From assembly GCF_007829335.1 (NCBI RefSeq), contig NZ_VIWO01000007.1, forward strand, positions 248,001 to 312,000: a DNA stretch of 64,000 nt, written 5' to 3'. Origin of the DNA: Chitinophaga polysaccharea (GTDB lineage Bacteria; Bacteroidota; Bacteroidia; Chitinophagales; Chitinophagaceae). Position 1 is the stretch's first letter. Each line of letters starts with the position of its first letter. Shown piece by piece: positions 26,999-36,792 of the stretch. Under the pieces are notes generated by a model that worked only from the letters and a program-made list of their open reading frames with translations, ran no database searches and was not told the DNA's origin. The position numbers and the translations under genes were made by a program.

Positions 26999-28744
26999 AT
27001 GAAAAACATAAACGATAGCACACTACGTTGTCTCCTGTTTTGTTCGTTAGCAGCCTGTGGTAAAAAGTCTACCTTACCCAACAACAATAACAACGGTAAT
27101 CATCCTGATACTGTTATTACCGTAGTTACGCCCCCCGATCCGGCTACCGCACTGACAGAAGGTTTTTTTAAAGAGGGATGGACCGCCAGGAGCTTTACTG
27201 CGCCTGCATTTAAAGAAGCGATAGTACCAACAAGCGCCAATGACACGGTGAACGTGGACGCAGCTACAATTGTTACAAAAATTTCACCGGCGTTGTTTGG
27301 CAACAATGCCAACCTGTATATGACACAGATGGTGACCGAGCCCGCCCTGCTGGGGCATATTACCAAACTTCATCCCGGCATTATCCGGTTTCCTGGCGGT
27401 AACCTCAGCAGCGTTTACTTCTGGAATGCCGCCCCCGGAAATTTACCAGCCGATGCACCGGCCAACCTTCCTGATATGAATGGCACCATGGCGAATGCCG
27501 GTTATTGGTTCGGGCGTAATAACGATAGCTGGACGCTTTCGTTGGATAACTACTACCGCATGTTGCAACAAACCAGCAATGAAGGTATCATTACGCTCAA
27601 CTACGGTTATGCCAGGTATGGTACAGGGCCGAATCCTGTAGCCGCTGCCGCCCATCTCGCCGCCGATTGGGTGAGGTATGATAATGGTCGCACGAAATAC
27701 TGGGAAATAGGCAACGAAAGCAATGGCACCTGGCAAGCTGGTTATCGCATCGACCAGTCGCAGAATAAGGACGGGCAACCCTTACTGGTAACCGGCGACC
27801 TGTATGGCCGCCATGCTAAAATATTTATCGACTCTCTCCGTAAAGCGGCTACCGAAATTGGTAAGCCAATTTACATTGGCGTACAGCTGTTGGAGCAGCA
27901 ACCCGCCAGCTGGGCCACGCCTACCGATAAAAGCTGGAACAGTGGCGTATTACAACAAGCCGGCAACATAGCAGATTATTTTATTGTACACAGCTACTAT
28001 ACGCCTTACAATACCAACTCTACCCCGCTGGAAATACTGGCATCTGCCAGCACCGTTACCAAAGGCATCTGCGACTTTGTTACCAGCTCCTGCCAGGCTG
28101 CCGGCGTGAGCGCCAGGCCCCTGGCGCTTACGGAATGGAATATTTTTGCTACCGGCTCCCAACAAATGGTGTCGCAGGTAGCAGGCATGCATGCGGTGAT
28201 GGTACTGGAAGAGCTGATGAAAAATAAGTTTGGAATGGCCAGCCGCTGGGACCTCTCCAACGCATGGGATAATGGAAATGACCATGGCCTTTTCAGCACC
28301 GGCGACGCTGCCTCCGGTGAATCAAAATGGAATCCCCGCCCTGCCTTTTATTACCTCTACTTCTTGCAAAAAACATTAGGCGACAGGTGCATCAATACCA
28401 CTGCCACCAATACCAGCATTCTCTCCTATGCCTCTACTTTCAGCTCAGGAGAAATATCTACGGTATTGGTCAACAAAGGAAATACGCCCCGGAATGTACA
28501 GCTTACCTTCAAAAATTTTAATGCCGGCAACCGGTTCTATTGGTATACACTCAACGGCGGAGAAGGTGTTACCGGGTTTGGCAGAAAAGTATTTGTAAAT
28601 GGCAACGGTCCGGATGGCTCCGCCGGAGGCCCTAAGGATTATGAAAATGTAAAGGCCAATGCCGCCCTTACACAGAACGGTATTAAAGTAGTCTTGCCAC
28701 CAATGTCGGTGGCATACGTTGTGATAGAAAAAAAACAACCGTAG
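26999..28744 (+). CDS. Clan GH-A glycoside hydrolase, lipoprotein (arabinofuranosidase-like)
   Basis: 581 residues with a short lipoprotein signal (LLFCSLAACGKKS). The (beta/alpha)8 catalytic core shows HPGIIRFPGGNLSSVYFWN. The acid/base Glu is in YWEIGNESNGTW (Glu240) and the nucleophile Glu in LALTEWNIFATG (Glu379), the paired motifs of clan GH-A. The C-terminal part (about residues 470-575) resembles the beta-sandwich of GH51-type alpha-L-arabinofuranosidases. I cannot fix the GH family from motifs alone; GH51, GH39 and GH79-like remain possible. It is the only glycosidase in the HTCS-controlled operon, so it should define the substrate. Confidence 0.8.
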   Translation: MKNINDSTLRCLLFCSLAACGKKSTLPNNNNNGNHPDTVITVVTPPDPATALTEGFFKEGWTARSFTAPAFKEAIVPTSANDTVNVDAATIVTKISPALFGNNANLYMTQMVTEPALLGHITKLHPGIIRFPGGNLSSVYFWNAAPGNLPADAPANLPDMNGTMANAGYWFGRNNDSWTLSLDNYYRMLQQTSNEGIITLNYGYARYGTGPNPVAAAAHLAADWVRYDNGRTKYWEIGNESNGTWQAGYRIDQSQNKDGQPLLVTGDLYGRHAKIFIDSLRKAATEIGKPIYIGVQLLEQQPASWATPTDKSWNSGVLQQAGNIADYFIVHSYYTPYNTNSTPLEILASASTVTKGICDFVTSSCQAAGVSARPLALTEWNIFATGSQQMVSQVAGMHAVMVLEELMKNKFGMASRWDLSNAWDNGNDHGLFSTGDAASGESKWNPRPAFYYLYFLQKTLGDRCINTTATNTSILSYASTFSSGEISTVLVNKGNTPRNVQLTFKNFNAGNRFYWYTLNGGEGVTGFGRKVFVNGNGPDGSAGGPKDYENVKANAALTQNGIKVVLPPMSVAYVVIEKKQP

Positions 28745-28746
28745 TT

Positions 28747-29145
28747 ATGAAAAGTTGGACAGAGGGCATTATTCAACAATGGAAAACAGACAGTATCCCG
28801 CTTAATAAAGGTGCATTGATAGAAATGATTGCCGAAACAGAAACCGCGCTGGGATTTAGATTCCCGGTAGAGTTCACAGAACTCTACCTGCAAACAGACG
28901 GATTTGCACACCAGGAATTACCCGGCAGCGGTTATGTTATATGGCCTATCCACCGGATATTGCATGAATTCAGGAAAAGCGACAATAAAAACTTTATAGG
29001 CTTTGCCAATTTTCCCGGGCATCACCAGACAATCGGTTTCTTAAAAAACAAAAGAGGGATCTTCAGAAATTCAGACCAGCAATCTTCATTTGCCGACACT
29101 TTTAAGGAAGGCATACAGTGGATGAATATCACGCAAAGACGCTAA
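28747..29145 (+). CDS. SMI1/KNR4 (SUKH) family protein
   Basis: 132 residues, soluble, no signal peptide. It shows SUKH features: IAETETALGFRFPVEFTELY (the conserved LP.-Y-.-N/D helix), then YVIWPIHRILHEFRK and NFIGFANFPGHHQTIGFL. SUKH proteins are usually immunity proteins to polymorphic toxins or general binding proteins. It starts 2 nt after the glycosidase stop, so it is translated from the polysaccharide-locus transcript, although no toxin gene is nearby. Its last five codons and stop lie inside the 36-bp inverted repeat that follows, so the C-terminus may have been altered by insertion of that element. Confidence 0.75.
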   Translation: MKSWTEGIIQQWKTDSIPLNKGALIEMIAETETALGFRFPVEFTELYLQTDGFAHQELPGSGYVIWPIHRILHEFRKSDNKNFIGFANFPGHHQTIGFLKNKRGIFRNSDQQSSFADTFKEGIQWMNITQRR

Positions 29146-29265
29146 GGAGCAAAGCAGCAAAGAAAATTTGTCAAGACATGAGCTCTTAAGGAGCTTATAA
29201 ATTTCTTTGCTGCTTTGCTCCTTAGCGTCTTTGCGTGAGCGTCTTTGCGTGAGCGCCTTCGCGTG
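29130..29265. repeat. REP-like element: 36-bp perfect inverted repeat plus three 14-bp tandem units
   Basis: Arm 29130-29165 (begins CACGCAAAGACGCTAAGGAG) is the exact complement of 29202-29237. From 29224 the right arm continues as tandem 14-mers: AGCGTCTTTGCGTG twice, then the variant AGCGCCTTCGCGTG (29252-29265). A smaller inverted repeat (AGCTC/GAGCT) sits in the loop. The sequence type (GCGTCTTTGCGT) is a familiar dispersed intergenic repeat of bacteria. It lies between convergent genes and may also terminate both transcripts. Confidence 0.9.
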
Positions 29266-29267
29266 AA

Positions 29268-30695
29268 TCATCGTTCTACATCCCACCACACGCGGCCGGT
29301 CAGGTCGTCTTTACCATGCAGTCCCGGCTGTGCAGCAATGGCGGCCTCCACATTTTTAGTATTGATATTATGCTCCGACAAAGGATAACCCTGCCGCCGC
29401 GGAATAGGAACATTATTATTTCCGGGGGCGGGTGTCAGCTCCGGGTAGCCCGTTCTTCTCCATTCTGCCCAGGCTTCATAGCCATTCATATACAAATGCA
29501 CCCAACGTTGATAGGCAATTTGTTTAATGGCAGTAGCAGCATTATACGCTACTTCCGGGCGGGCCATATAGGCTGCCAACCCAGTGGAGGAACCCGTCCA
29601 CTGATTAACGGAAGCTTCAATAGCCGCATTGTAATCTGCCATAGCAGCGGCATCGCCACCGGGAATCCAACCCAGCTTGGCTGCCTCCGCCCGTGCCAGC
29701 AGCACCTGCGCATATGTAACTACGTAAGCGGTAGCATCCTGTTTGCGGATAGCTGTTCCCTGGAACGACACACTACCTGCCGGAATATTCTGCGCATCTT
29801 TGCCTTCCAGGCCATAGGGCATTCCTACATAATCGCCGCTGCTGTTAGTGGCCGCATATACTTTTAACCTCGGATCGCCAAGGGGCTTCATAAAGTCTAC
29901 CAGGGGCTTACTGATACAGTACCACCGGCGGCCCTGTATACTGTATACATAGTACCAATAGTTCTGGTACGCGGTTTCCGGCAAATGCTGGGTAATAACA
30001 TTATCATCATTCCCCGTAAAAATACCGGTAGTAAGCGCCGCGGCAAATTCCCGTTTACCCCAGGCAGGATCCACTTTCGACAACCGCAATGCCATCAGGG
30101 CATGCAAGGTGCCAGCAAAACGTTTCCATTTGCCGGTATCGCCGTAGTACAACACGTCGCCTTTGGCCGGGTTGCTATTTTCCAGCTGCGCCGCGGCCTC
30201 CGTCAATTCTTTAAACAAATCAGTATAAATATCTTTCTGGCTATCATAGGCCGGGTCTATCTTTGCCCTGCCCTGTAAGGCTTCTTTATAAGGTACGTCG
30301 CCCCAGCGGTCGGTGATATACCAGAAAAAATAAGCCCTCAATATCCGGGCTACTGCCAGCTGGTTATTGGCCGATCCTTCATCGGTATTGAAGTGCGACG
30401 TTTTAATAATCAGGTTCAGGTTCATCAACGCATCTGCATAAAAATTAGAGAACTCAAAAGAGTTGTTGATATAACGGGAGGCATCGGTATAAACTTTCTC
30501 CGACAGGTGCTGCACGTACAACAGACCATAAGGCGTAGCGGCGGTAGTATCCATTTTCAGGATGGCATACGTCAACAACTTTGGGTTAGAAAAGGTATCC
30601 GGCAAATTTGGATTCCGGTTAAGGTCGTCGGAGAACTTTGTACATCCAACTAACGTAAACGATACTACGAAAATAGTATATAGTAACTGCTTCAT
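29268..30695 (-). CDS. SusD/RagB-family nutrient-binding lipoprotein (SusD-like_2 type)
   Basis: 475 residues. The lipoprotein signal is VVSFTLVGCTKFSDD (Cys18). This is the divergent SusD branch, recognised from DDLNRNPNLPDTFSNP, ILRAYFFWYITDRWGDVPYK, SQKDIYTDLFKELTEAAAQL, and an end with WAEWRRTGYPELTPAP and IPRRQGYPLSEHNINTKNVE. It starts 11 nt after the SusC stop. No enzyme gene follows, because the next sequence is the inverted repeat. The ligand is therefore unassigned. Confidence 0.92.
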   Translation of the reverse strand: MKQLLYTIFVVSFTLVGCTKFSDDLNRNPNLPDTFSNPKLLTYAILKMDTTAATPYGLLYVQHLSEKVYTDASRYINNSFEFSNFYADALMNLNLIIKTSHFNTDEGSANNQLAVARILRAYFFWYITDRWGDVPYKEALQGRAKIDPAYDSQKDIYTDLFKELTEAAAQLENSNPAKGDVLYYGDTGKWKRFAGTLHALMALRLSKVDPAWGKREFAAALTTGIFTGNDDNVITQHLPETAYQNYWYYVYSIQGRRWYCISKPLVDFMKPLGDPRLKVYAATNSSGDYVGMPYGLEGKDAQNIPAGSVSFQGTAIRKQDATAYVVTYAQVLLARAEAAKLGWIPGGDAAAMADYNAAIEASVNQWTGSSTGLAAYMARPEVAYNAATAIKQIAYQRWVHLYMNGYEAWAEWRRTGYPELTPAPGNNNVPIPRRQGYPLSEHNINTKNVEAAIAAQPGLHGKDDLTGRVWWDVER

Positions 30696-30706
30696 GATGA
30701 TCGGGT

Positions 30707-33700
30707 TTACAGGGAAATATTCAGGTTAATACCAAATGACCGGGTAGATGCCAGCTGTCCTGTTTCCAGCCAGCTGATAGAAGACCTGCCGGTAGACAGT
30801 TCTGAAGGATCCAGTCCTTTAGGCGCCTGTTGGTATATCATCACCGGGTTGCGGGCTATCAGGGCCACATTGATGCTATTAAACGGCAGGTGGCGATGTG
30901 CTTCCCGGGTAAACGTATAGCCTGCACGTACTTCTCTCAACTTAATATAACTCGCATCATACAACCATTCTTCATATATCGAGGTGCCCAGCGTAGTACG
31001 ATAATAGGATTTGGCATCCACATAGGCGGTCACCTCCTGCCCGGTAACACTGGAAATACCATTTACTTTTACACCACCGCCATCTGCCAGCGGATCACGT
31101 ACATTCTTACCGCGATCATTCATGGCGGCTGTTTCCGGCGCCTGGCCCGATTTCACACTCAGCATTTTTGTCCAGCTAAAAAATTTACCGCCGGATTGAA
31201 AATCAATCATGGCCGACAAATCAAAGTGCCCTATGCGGAAGGTGTTTTGCCATCCACCGGTAAAATCAGGAACTACACTGCCAAAATTGTGGTTCTCTTT
31301 AAACATGGGCAAATTTGCGGCATCCAGCAGGATCTTACCGGTTTTGGGATCACGCTGGTAAGCATTGCCCACCAGGGTACCAAAGGCCGCATTCACATCT
31401 GCATTCAGGTAAACGCTCACGCGGGAATAGGTATTGGCATCCAGTTGCAGGGTGTTTAAACCGGGATACAATTTCTTTACGAGGCTCCGGTTCCGGCTGA
31501 AATTCAGTACAGACGACCAGTTGAATAATTTTGTTTGCACAGGGGTGGCATTCAGACTCAGCTCCACGCCCTGGTTCTGGATATTACCGGCGTTGATCAC
31601 GGTACTCACATAACCAATAGCACCCGATACGGGGATACTGAGTACCTGGTCGATATTCTGCTGGTTATACCAGGTAAAGGCCAGTCCCACCCGGTTCTTC
31701 AGCATTTTCACATCCACGCCTGTTTCAAAGGAGTTGCCCAGCGATGGCCGTATTGCATTGTTATTAAGCGTGGAAGGCAGATGCATAGGCAGGTAAGGAT
31801 TGTTATCACGTCCTTTGTAAGGCGCCTCCAGTAAATAGGATTCGTAAATCTGGTAAGGATCCAGGTCAGAACCGGCTTTCGCAAAACCGATGCGGAACTT
31901 GCCATAGGAAAGTGGCTCCCATTTCAGCAGCTCACTGAATACTACGCTCAACGATACAGAAGGATACCAATAAGAGTTATGATTGGTTGGCAGGGCGGAA
32001 GAAATATCATTACGGATGGTAGCATCCAGGTAATAGATATTATCATACCCCAGCGAAACGGCTGCATACTCACTGCGCACTTCCTTTCTCCGCAGGTAAT
32101 TAGACACATCCGGTCGATCGATGGAGGCGGAAAGATTGTAGAAATTCACCACTGATAAACCTCCCTGGGTTCTTCCCATAATACCGGTATAACGCTGGGT
32201 AAGTAGATTGGCGCCGAGATTGGCATTCAGGCTCCATTTGTCAAATGTTTTGTTATACTGCGCCAACAATTCATAGTTCATCTCTTTATTCTCAAATTCA
32301 GCTTCATAGTATTCATTGAGATCCCTGCCACCATAGGCCTTCCGCTGTTTGATGCGCTGGGTAAACATATCCGCTCTTACCGCGCCGCTTACCTTCAGGC
32401 CAGGCAACACGTCGTAAGTAAGGCCTACATTACCAAAGAAGCGATCGCGCCCATCCTGGTTGAGGTTTTCATAGGCTTCGAAGTAAGGATTGTTCCAATC
32501 GCTACCAGGTTTCTTCAGAAAATCCGGGTCATCCACATCTTCATGATTCCAGTGATAAAAAGTACCATCGGGATATTTATATTGCCGCAGCTTCTTCATA
32601 TCCAGCGACCGTTCGAACCATTGATAAAAGTTACGGGAACCGTTGTAGTAGCCCTGCGCCGGGCGCTGTCCTTTATTATTGGCGTAATTAAAACTGGTAG
32701 ATACCGTTACTTTGGAATTCAGGTTAAGCGAGCCGTTAAACCCCAGGTTATTTCTTTTGAGATAAGTATTAGGCTCTATTCCTTTGATATCTGTATGATT
32801 AAACGACAGGCGGAACGTAGTATTTTCGCCGCTTCCCGACATACTGACGTTGTTATTGAATGTAGTACCGGTTACAAAATAATCTTTTACATTGTCGGGA
32901 TGCGGACTGAAGGGCGTCAGCTTTCCATAGTCAGGATCGGCGGGGTAAAAGCTGTACATCTGGCGCACCGGCGTTCCATCCATTTTAGGGCCCCAGCTTT
33001 CATCGGTGCCGGATGCCAGCAACTGCGTTTGCCCGTTTACGGTGATGGTACTAAACTGCTGACTACTACCGGCCCCGTAGATGTTTTGCAGCGGCATAAA
33101 GTTACCCGCTTTTTCTATGGAAAAGGCAGAGTTAACGTCCACCATTACCTTCTTGCTTCCCTTGCGGCTTCCCTGCCGCGTGGTGATCAGGATAACGCCG
33201 TACTGTCCTCTTAACCCGTACAAAGCAGAAGCAGCGGGGCCTTTCAGCACGTTCACCGATTCAATATCCTCCGGGTTAATATCCTGGGCCAGGTTACCCA
33301 AATCGGGGCCATTCCTGCCCGCGAAGTTGTTATTGCTCACCGGTGTGCCATCTACCACAATTAACGGCTCTTCCTGGCCATTAATGGAGTTGATACCCCG
33401 GAGCTTAATTTTCTGCGTACCTCCCATACTGGCGCCCGAAGCGCCGACTACCTGTACACCGGCAATTTTCCCCGACAAAGAGCCCAGTACATTCTGCTCT
33501 TTGGTCAGCGTAAGGTTGCTGCCTTTTACTTCCTGTACTGAGTAGCCTACGGCTCTTTCTTTCCGGGAGATACCCAGGGCGGTAACCACCACCTGGTCCA
33601 GGTTATGGGTATCCTGCTTTAATACCACATCAATGCTGCTTTTTCCCGAGGTACTGATTTCAGTAGTGAGGTACCCTACCAGGCGGAAAATAAGTACGGC

Positions 33701-33901
33701 ATCATTTTTTCCGGCATCCAGCTGGTAATGGCCTTCCGGATCTGTAGACGTGCCTTTATTAGTGTTCTTAATTTGTACGCTTACGCCCGGTAAGCCTTCC
33801 CCTTTCTCGCCTGTAACCTTACCGGTAAGGAGGTGGGATTGGGCTACAGACATCAGAGAAACAGTACAGCACACTAATAGGATAGTGAATAGTTTTTTCA
33901 T
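30707..33901 (-). CDS. SusC/RagA TonB-dependent receptor
   Basis: 1064 residues from the ATG at 33901, chosen because a signal peptide follows (KKLFTILLVCCTVSLMSVAQ); the frame runs 39 codons further upstream but without a sensible N-terminus. Carboxypeptidase-like domain (GLPGVSVQIKNTNKGTSTDP). Plug with VVVTALGISRKERAVGYSVQ and KLRGINSINGQEEPLIVVDG. Beta barrel ending in FGINLNISL. No STN domain and no regulator next to it. The divergent gene at 34019 shares the 117-bp intergenic region, where an AT-rich promoter candidate (TATATTTTG, minus strand) is seen. Confidence 0.94.
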   Translation of the reverse strand: MKKLFTILLVCCTVSLMSVAQSHLLTGKVTGEKGEGLPGVSVQIKNTNKGTSTDPEGHYQLDAGKNDAVLIFRLVGYLTTEISTSGKSSIDVVLKQDTHNLDQVVVTALGISRKERAVGYSVQEVKGSNLTLTKEQNVLGSLSGKIAGVQVVGASGASMGGTQKIKLRGINSINGQEEPLIVVDGTPVSNNNFAGRNGPDLGNLAQDINPEDIESVNVLKGPAASALYGLRGQYGVILITTRQGSRKGSKKVMVDVNSAFSIEKAGNFMPLQNIYGAGSSQQFSTITVNGQTQLLASGTDESWGPKMDGTPVRQMYSFYPADPDYGKLTPFSPHPDNVKDYFVTGTTFNNNVSMSGSGENTTFRLSFNHTDIKGIEPNTYLKRNNLGFNGSLNLNSKVTVSTSFNYANNKGQRPAQGYYNGSRNFYQWFERSLDMKKLRQYKYPDGTFYHWNHEDVDDPDFLKKPGSDWNNPYFEAYENLNQDGRDRFFGNVGLTYDVLPGLKVSGAVRADMFTQRIKQRKAYGGRDLNEYYEAEFENKEMNYELLAQYNKTFDKWSLNANLGANLLTQRYTGIMGRTQGGLSVVNFYNLSASIDRPDVSNYLRRKEVRSEYAAVSLGYDNIYYLDATIRNDISSALPTNHNSYWYPSVSLSVVFSELLKWEPLSYGKFRIGFAKAGSDLDPYQIYESYLLEAPYKGRDNNPYLPMHLPSTLNNNAIRPSLGNSFETGVDVKMLKNRVGLAFTWYNQQNIDQVLSIPVSGAIGYVSTVINAGNIQNQGVELSLNATPVQTKLFNWSSVLNFSRNRSLVKKLYPGLNTLQLDANTYSRVSVYLNADVNAAFGTLVGNAYQRDPKTGKILLDAANLPMFKENHNFGSVVPDFTGGWQNTFRIGHFDLSAMIDFQSGGKFFSWTKMLSVKSGQAPETAAMNDRGKNVRDPLADGGGVKVNGISSVTGQEVTAYVDAKSYYRTTLGTSIYEEWLYDASYIKLREVRAGYTFTREAHRHLPFNSINVALIARNPVMIYQQAPKGLDPSELSTGRSSISWLETGQLASTRSFGINLNISL

Positions 33902-34018
33902 GAATAAGCGGGTTAGATCTTGGTGAAATATTATGTTATACAAAATATAATAATAATTGCTGAATGTCAATAGGTAAAATGCCAGCTGCCGTCCTGTATA
34001 AATTCCGTAAATTAACAT

Positions 34019-34867
34019 ATGCGTTTACTCATATTGTTACTACTGACTGGACTCTTATCTACCTCCGTAATGGCGCAGACCGCGCCACCGGCAGTGCTCG
34101 GGCAACTGACTACCGACAAAGTGAAGGAGGCTTCAGGCATTGCCTCCAGCGTACCGCTGAAAGGCTGCTACTGGACGCATAACGACAGCGGCACCAAACC
34201 GGAAGTATACCTGCTCAACAGTAAAGCGGTGCTGATCAGCACCATTGAGCTGGAAGGCGTGAGTAACCGCGACTGGGAAGATATTGCTGAAGGCGCCGGC
34301 CCCGTAAAAGGCAAGCACTATGTATATGTAGGCGATATTGGCGACAACGCCGGTATCCGGAAACATATCCGCATTTACCGTTTCCCGGAACCAGAAAAAT
34401 TACCGGAAGAAAAAACAAGTATTACACCAGATATACTAACGCTTAAATATCCCAACGGCCCACGGGATGCGGAATCGTTGCTGATAGACCCTATCAATAA
34501 ACAAATCTATATTATCAGTAAAAGAGAAAAGGAAGTCAGTCTCTATAAAGCCGGTTCCATCCTCTTTAAAGATGGAGATAAAGTAGTGCTGGAAAAGTTA
34601 ATAAAGCTCCCCTATACCTGGGTTACCTCCGGAGATATTTCTAAAGACGGCCACCACATTGTTATAAAAACGTTGACCCATATTTACTACTGGCACCGCA
34701 ACAGCAATGAAACAGTGGAAGAAGCGATGGCGCAACCAGCCAAAGAGCTTCCCTATATCGAAGAAAAACAGGGAGAAGGTATTACCATCACACCCCGTAA
34801 TGACGGCTATGTTACCATCAGTGAAGGAAAAAATGTACCAATCTATTTTTATAAATGGAATTTCTAG
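34019..34867 (+). CDS. Secreted beta-propeller-like protein of unknown function
   Basis: 282 residues with a signal peptide (LLILLLLTGLLSTSVMAQ). The mature part has KVKEASGIASSVPLKGCYWT, HNDSGTKPEVYLLN, DWEDIAEGAG and YVYVGDIGDNAGIRKHIRIY. These recur in bacterial proteins annotated as SdiA-regulated or phytase-like propellers. No catalytic residues can be assigned. It is divergent from the orphan SusC gene and followed by 286 bp without an obvious gene. Confidence 0.65.
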   Translation: MRLLILLLLTGLLSTSVMAQTAPPAVLGQLTTDKVKEASGIASSVPLKGCYWTHNDSGTKPEVYLLNSKAVLISTIELEGVSNRDWEDIAEGAGPVKGKHYVYVGDIGDNAGIRKHIRIYRFPEPEKLPEEKTSITPDILTLKYPNGPRDAESLLIDPINKQIYIISKREKEVSLYKAGSILFKDGDKVVLEKLIKLPYTWVTSGDISKDGHHIVIKTLTHIYYWHRNSNETVEEAMAQPAKELPYIEEKQGEGITITPRNDGYVTISEGKNVPIYFYKWNF

Positions 34868-35153
34868 TTTCCCCGCTTGCCGTATGGCTGCAATCGCAAT
34901 TCAGTAACTAATCCTATCATTGTATAGTGCAGGCAGCCCTCACTTTCTGCTGCTAACCCTTTATCATATAAACCCTCAAAACAGGTATTGCTGTTGCCGG
35001 TAATACCTGCGTAAAACCGTTTTGCTATGCCATCGTTCAAAAGGTTCCATCATTTTCATGTGCGGGGAATGCCACTCCGACACAACATACCAGACCAATA
35101 AGCGCTATATCAGCTCACCTCAGAAACCATTTACTCAACAACCTCATTCGCTC

Positions 35154-36755
35154 ATGCAAAAGAAAGCTATCATCATTGGCGCTGGCCCGGCAGGGTTAAC
35201 CGCTGCTTATGAACTATTACAACGCACCAGCATCATTCCGGTGGTACTCGAAAAAAGTACCGACATAGGAGGTATCTCCAAAACAGTCAATTATAAAGGC
35301 AACCGCATCGACATTGGCGGCCACCGTTTCTTCTCAAAATCAGACCGCGTAATGGATTGGTGGATGAACATGATGCCACTGGATAAAGAAGCCGCAGAAA
35401 TATTTTCTATCAGCTATCAACAGAAAACAAAGGAAATAAAATCCCCGCGAAATAATCACAGTATCGATACGCTGGTAGCACCCAATCCCGACCTGATCAT
35501 GCTGGTGAGAAAACGCCTGTCGCGTATTTACTTCATGCATAAATTCTTCACCTACCCTATACAACTATCGGTAGATACCCTGCGTAAACTCGGCTTCGCC
35601 ACTACCATCAGCATCATGGTATCTTATCTGTGGGCACAAGTCTTTCAACGGAAAAATGAAAGCACCCTGGAAGATTTTATGATCAACCGCTTCGGTAAAA
35701 CCTTGTACCACCTCTTCTTTAAAGACTATACCGAAAAAGTATGGGGCGTTTCCTGCAAAGCTATTTCGGCCGAATGGGGCGCACAAAGAATTAAAGGGAT
35801 CTCCATCGGTAAAGCCATTGCGCATGCAGTAAAATCTGCTGTGGAAGCCGGCAAACCGAAAGACCTCAAACAAAAAAATGTAGAAACCAGCCTGATCGAA
35901 CAATTCCTATACCCTAAACATGGCCCCGGCCAGCTTTGGGAAGAGGTGGCACACCAGGTAATCAACAAAGGCGGCACCGTATTAATGCAGCACGATGTCA
36001 GAAAAATCCATACCTCCGGCAACCAGATAACCGCTATTGAAGCATTGGACCGCGCCACCGGCGAAGTAATCACCCTGGAAGGCGATTACTTTTTCTCTAC
36101 CATGCCCATCAAGGAACTGGTAGCCGACCTGGAAGCAGATATCCCTGCTAATGTACAGGAAATAGCAGCAGGACTGCATTACCGCGACTTTATCACCATC
36201 GGTATCTTATTGAAAAACCTGAGCTTCGAGGATAAGAAAACGAAAGAACACAAACCCATCACCTTAAAAGATACCTGGATTTATATACAGGAAAAAGATG
36301 TGAAAGTAGGACGCCTCCAGCTCTTCAACAACTGGAGCCCCTATATGGTAAAAGATCCGGATACCACCTGGGTAGGAATGGAATACTTCTGTAATAAAGG
36401 CGATGATTTCTGGGAGCTGACAGACGACGCTATCCGCCAGACCGCCATCAATGAACTATGCAAAATAGGCCTGGCCCAGCCTTCCGATGTGCTGGATGCT
36501 ACCGTACTACGCATGGAAAAAACTTACCCGGCCTATTGGGGTACCTATGCCCGGTTTGAGGAGTTAAAAACATATATCGATTCCTTCGAAAACCTTTTCC
36601 TCGTGGGCCGCAATGGTATGCATAAATACAACAACTCCGACCACTCCATGCTAACCGCTATGGTGGCCGTAGACAACATTACGGAAGGTATTGTTACCAA
36701 AAACAATATCTGGTCTATCAATACAGAGCAGGAATATCATGAAGAGAAAAAATAA
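35154..36755 (+). CDS. FAD/NAD(P)-dependent oxidoreductase (amine-oxidase / UDP-galactopyranose-mutase-like)
   Basis: 533 residues from the ATG at 35154; the frame extends 44 codons upstream, but the dinucleotide-binding motif KKAIIIGAGPAGLTAAYEL normally stands at the N-terminus. Further markers are EKSTDIGGISKTV, IDIGGHRFFSKSDRVMDWW, and the C-terminal FAD contact ENLFLVGRNGMHKYNNSDHS. Relatives sit in cell-envelope sugar or lipid loci and act on nucleotide sugars or isoprenoids, but the substrate is unknown. It is transcribed toward the sterol-desaturase operon and separated from it by a strong terminator. Confidence 0.8.
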   Translation: MQKKAIIIGAGPAGLTAAYELLQRTSIIPVVLEKSTDIGGISKTVNYKGNRIDIGGHRFFSKSDRVMDWWMNMMPLDKEAAEIFSISYQQKTKEIKSPRNNHSIDTLVAPNPDLIMLVRKRLSRIYFMHKFFTYPIQLSVDTLRKLGFATTISIMVSYLWAQVFQRKNESTLEDFMINRFGKTLYHLFFKDYTEKVWGVSCKAISAEWGAQRIKGISIGKAIAHAVKSAVEAGKPKDLKQKNVETSLIEQFLYPKHGPGQLWEEVAHQVINKGGTVLMQHDVRKIHTSGNQITAIEALDRATGEVITLEGDYFFSTMPIKELVADLEADIPANVQEIAAGLHYRDFITIGILLKNLSFEDKKTKEHKPITLKDTWIYIQEKDVKVGRLQLFNNWSPYMVKDPDTTWVGMEYFCNKGDDFWELTDDAIRQTAINELCKIGLAQPSDVLDATVLRMEKTYPAYWGTYARFEELKTYIDSFENLFLVGRNGMHKYNNSDHSMLTAMVAVDNITEGIVTKNNIWSINTEQEYHEEKK

Positions 36756-36759
36756 AAAC

Positions 36760-36785
36760 AAGGGCTGATCAGAAAATCAGCCCTT
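36760..36785. terminator. Bidirectional terminator
   Basis: The stem AAGGGCTGAT / ATCAGCCCTT (10 bp, loop CAGAAA) lies between the convergent oxidoreductase and hydroxylase genes, with A/T tracts on both sides. Confidence 0.85.
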
Positions 36786-36792
36786 GCTATTT

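Noticed and set aside
29224..29265. Tandem 14-mers as a CRISPR array
   Set aside because: Units are contiguous with no spacers and there are no cas genes in the window.
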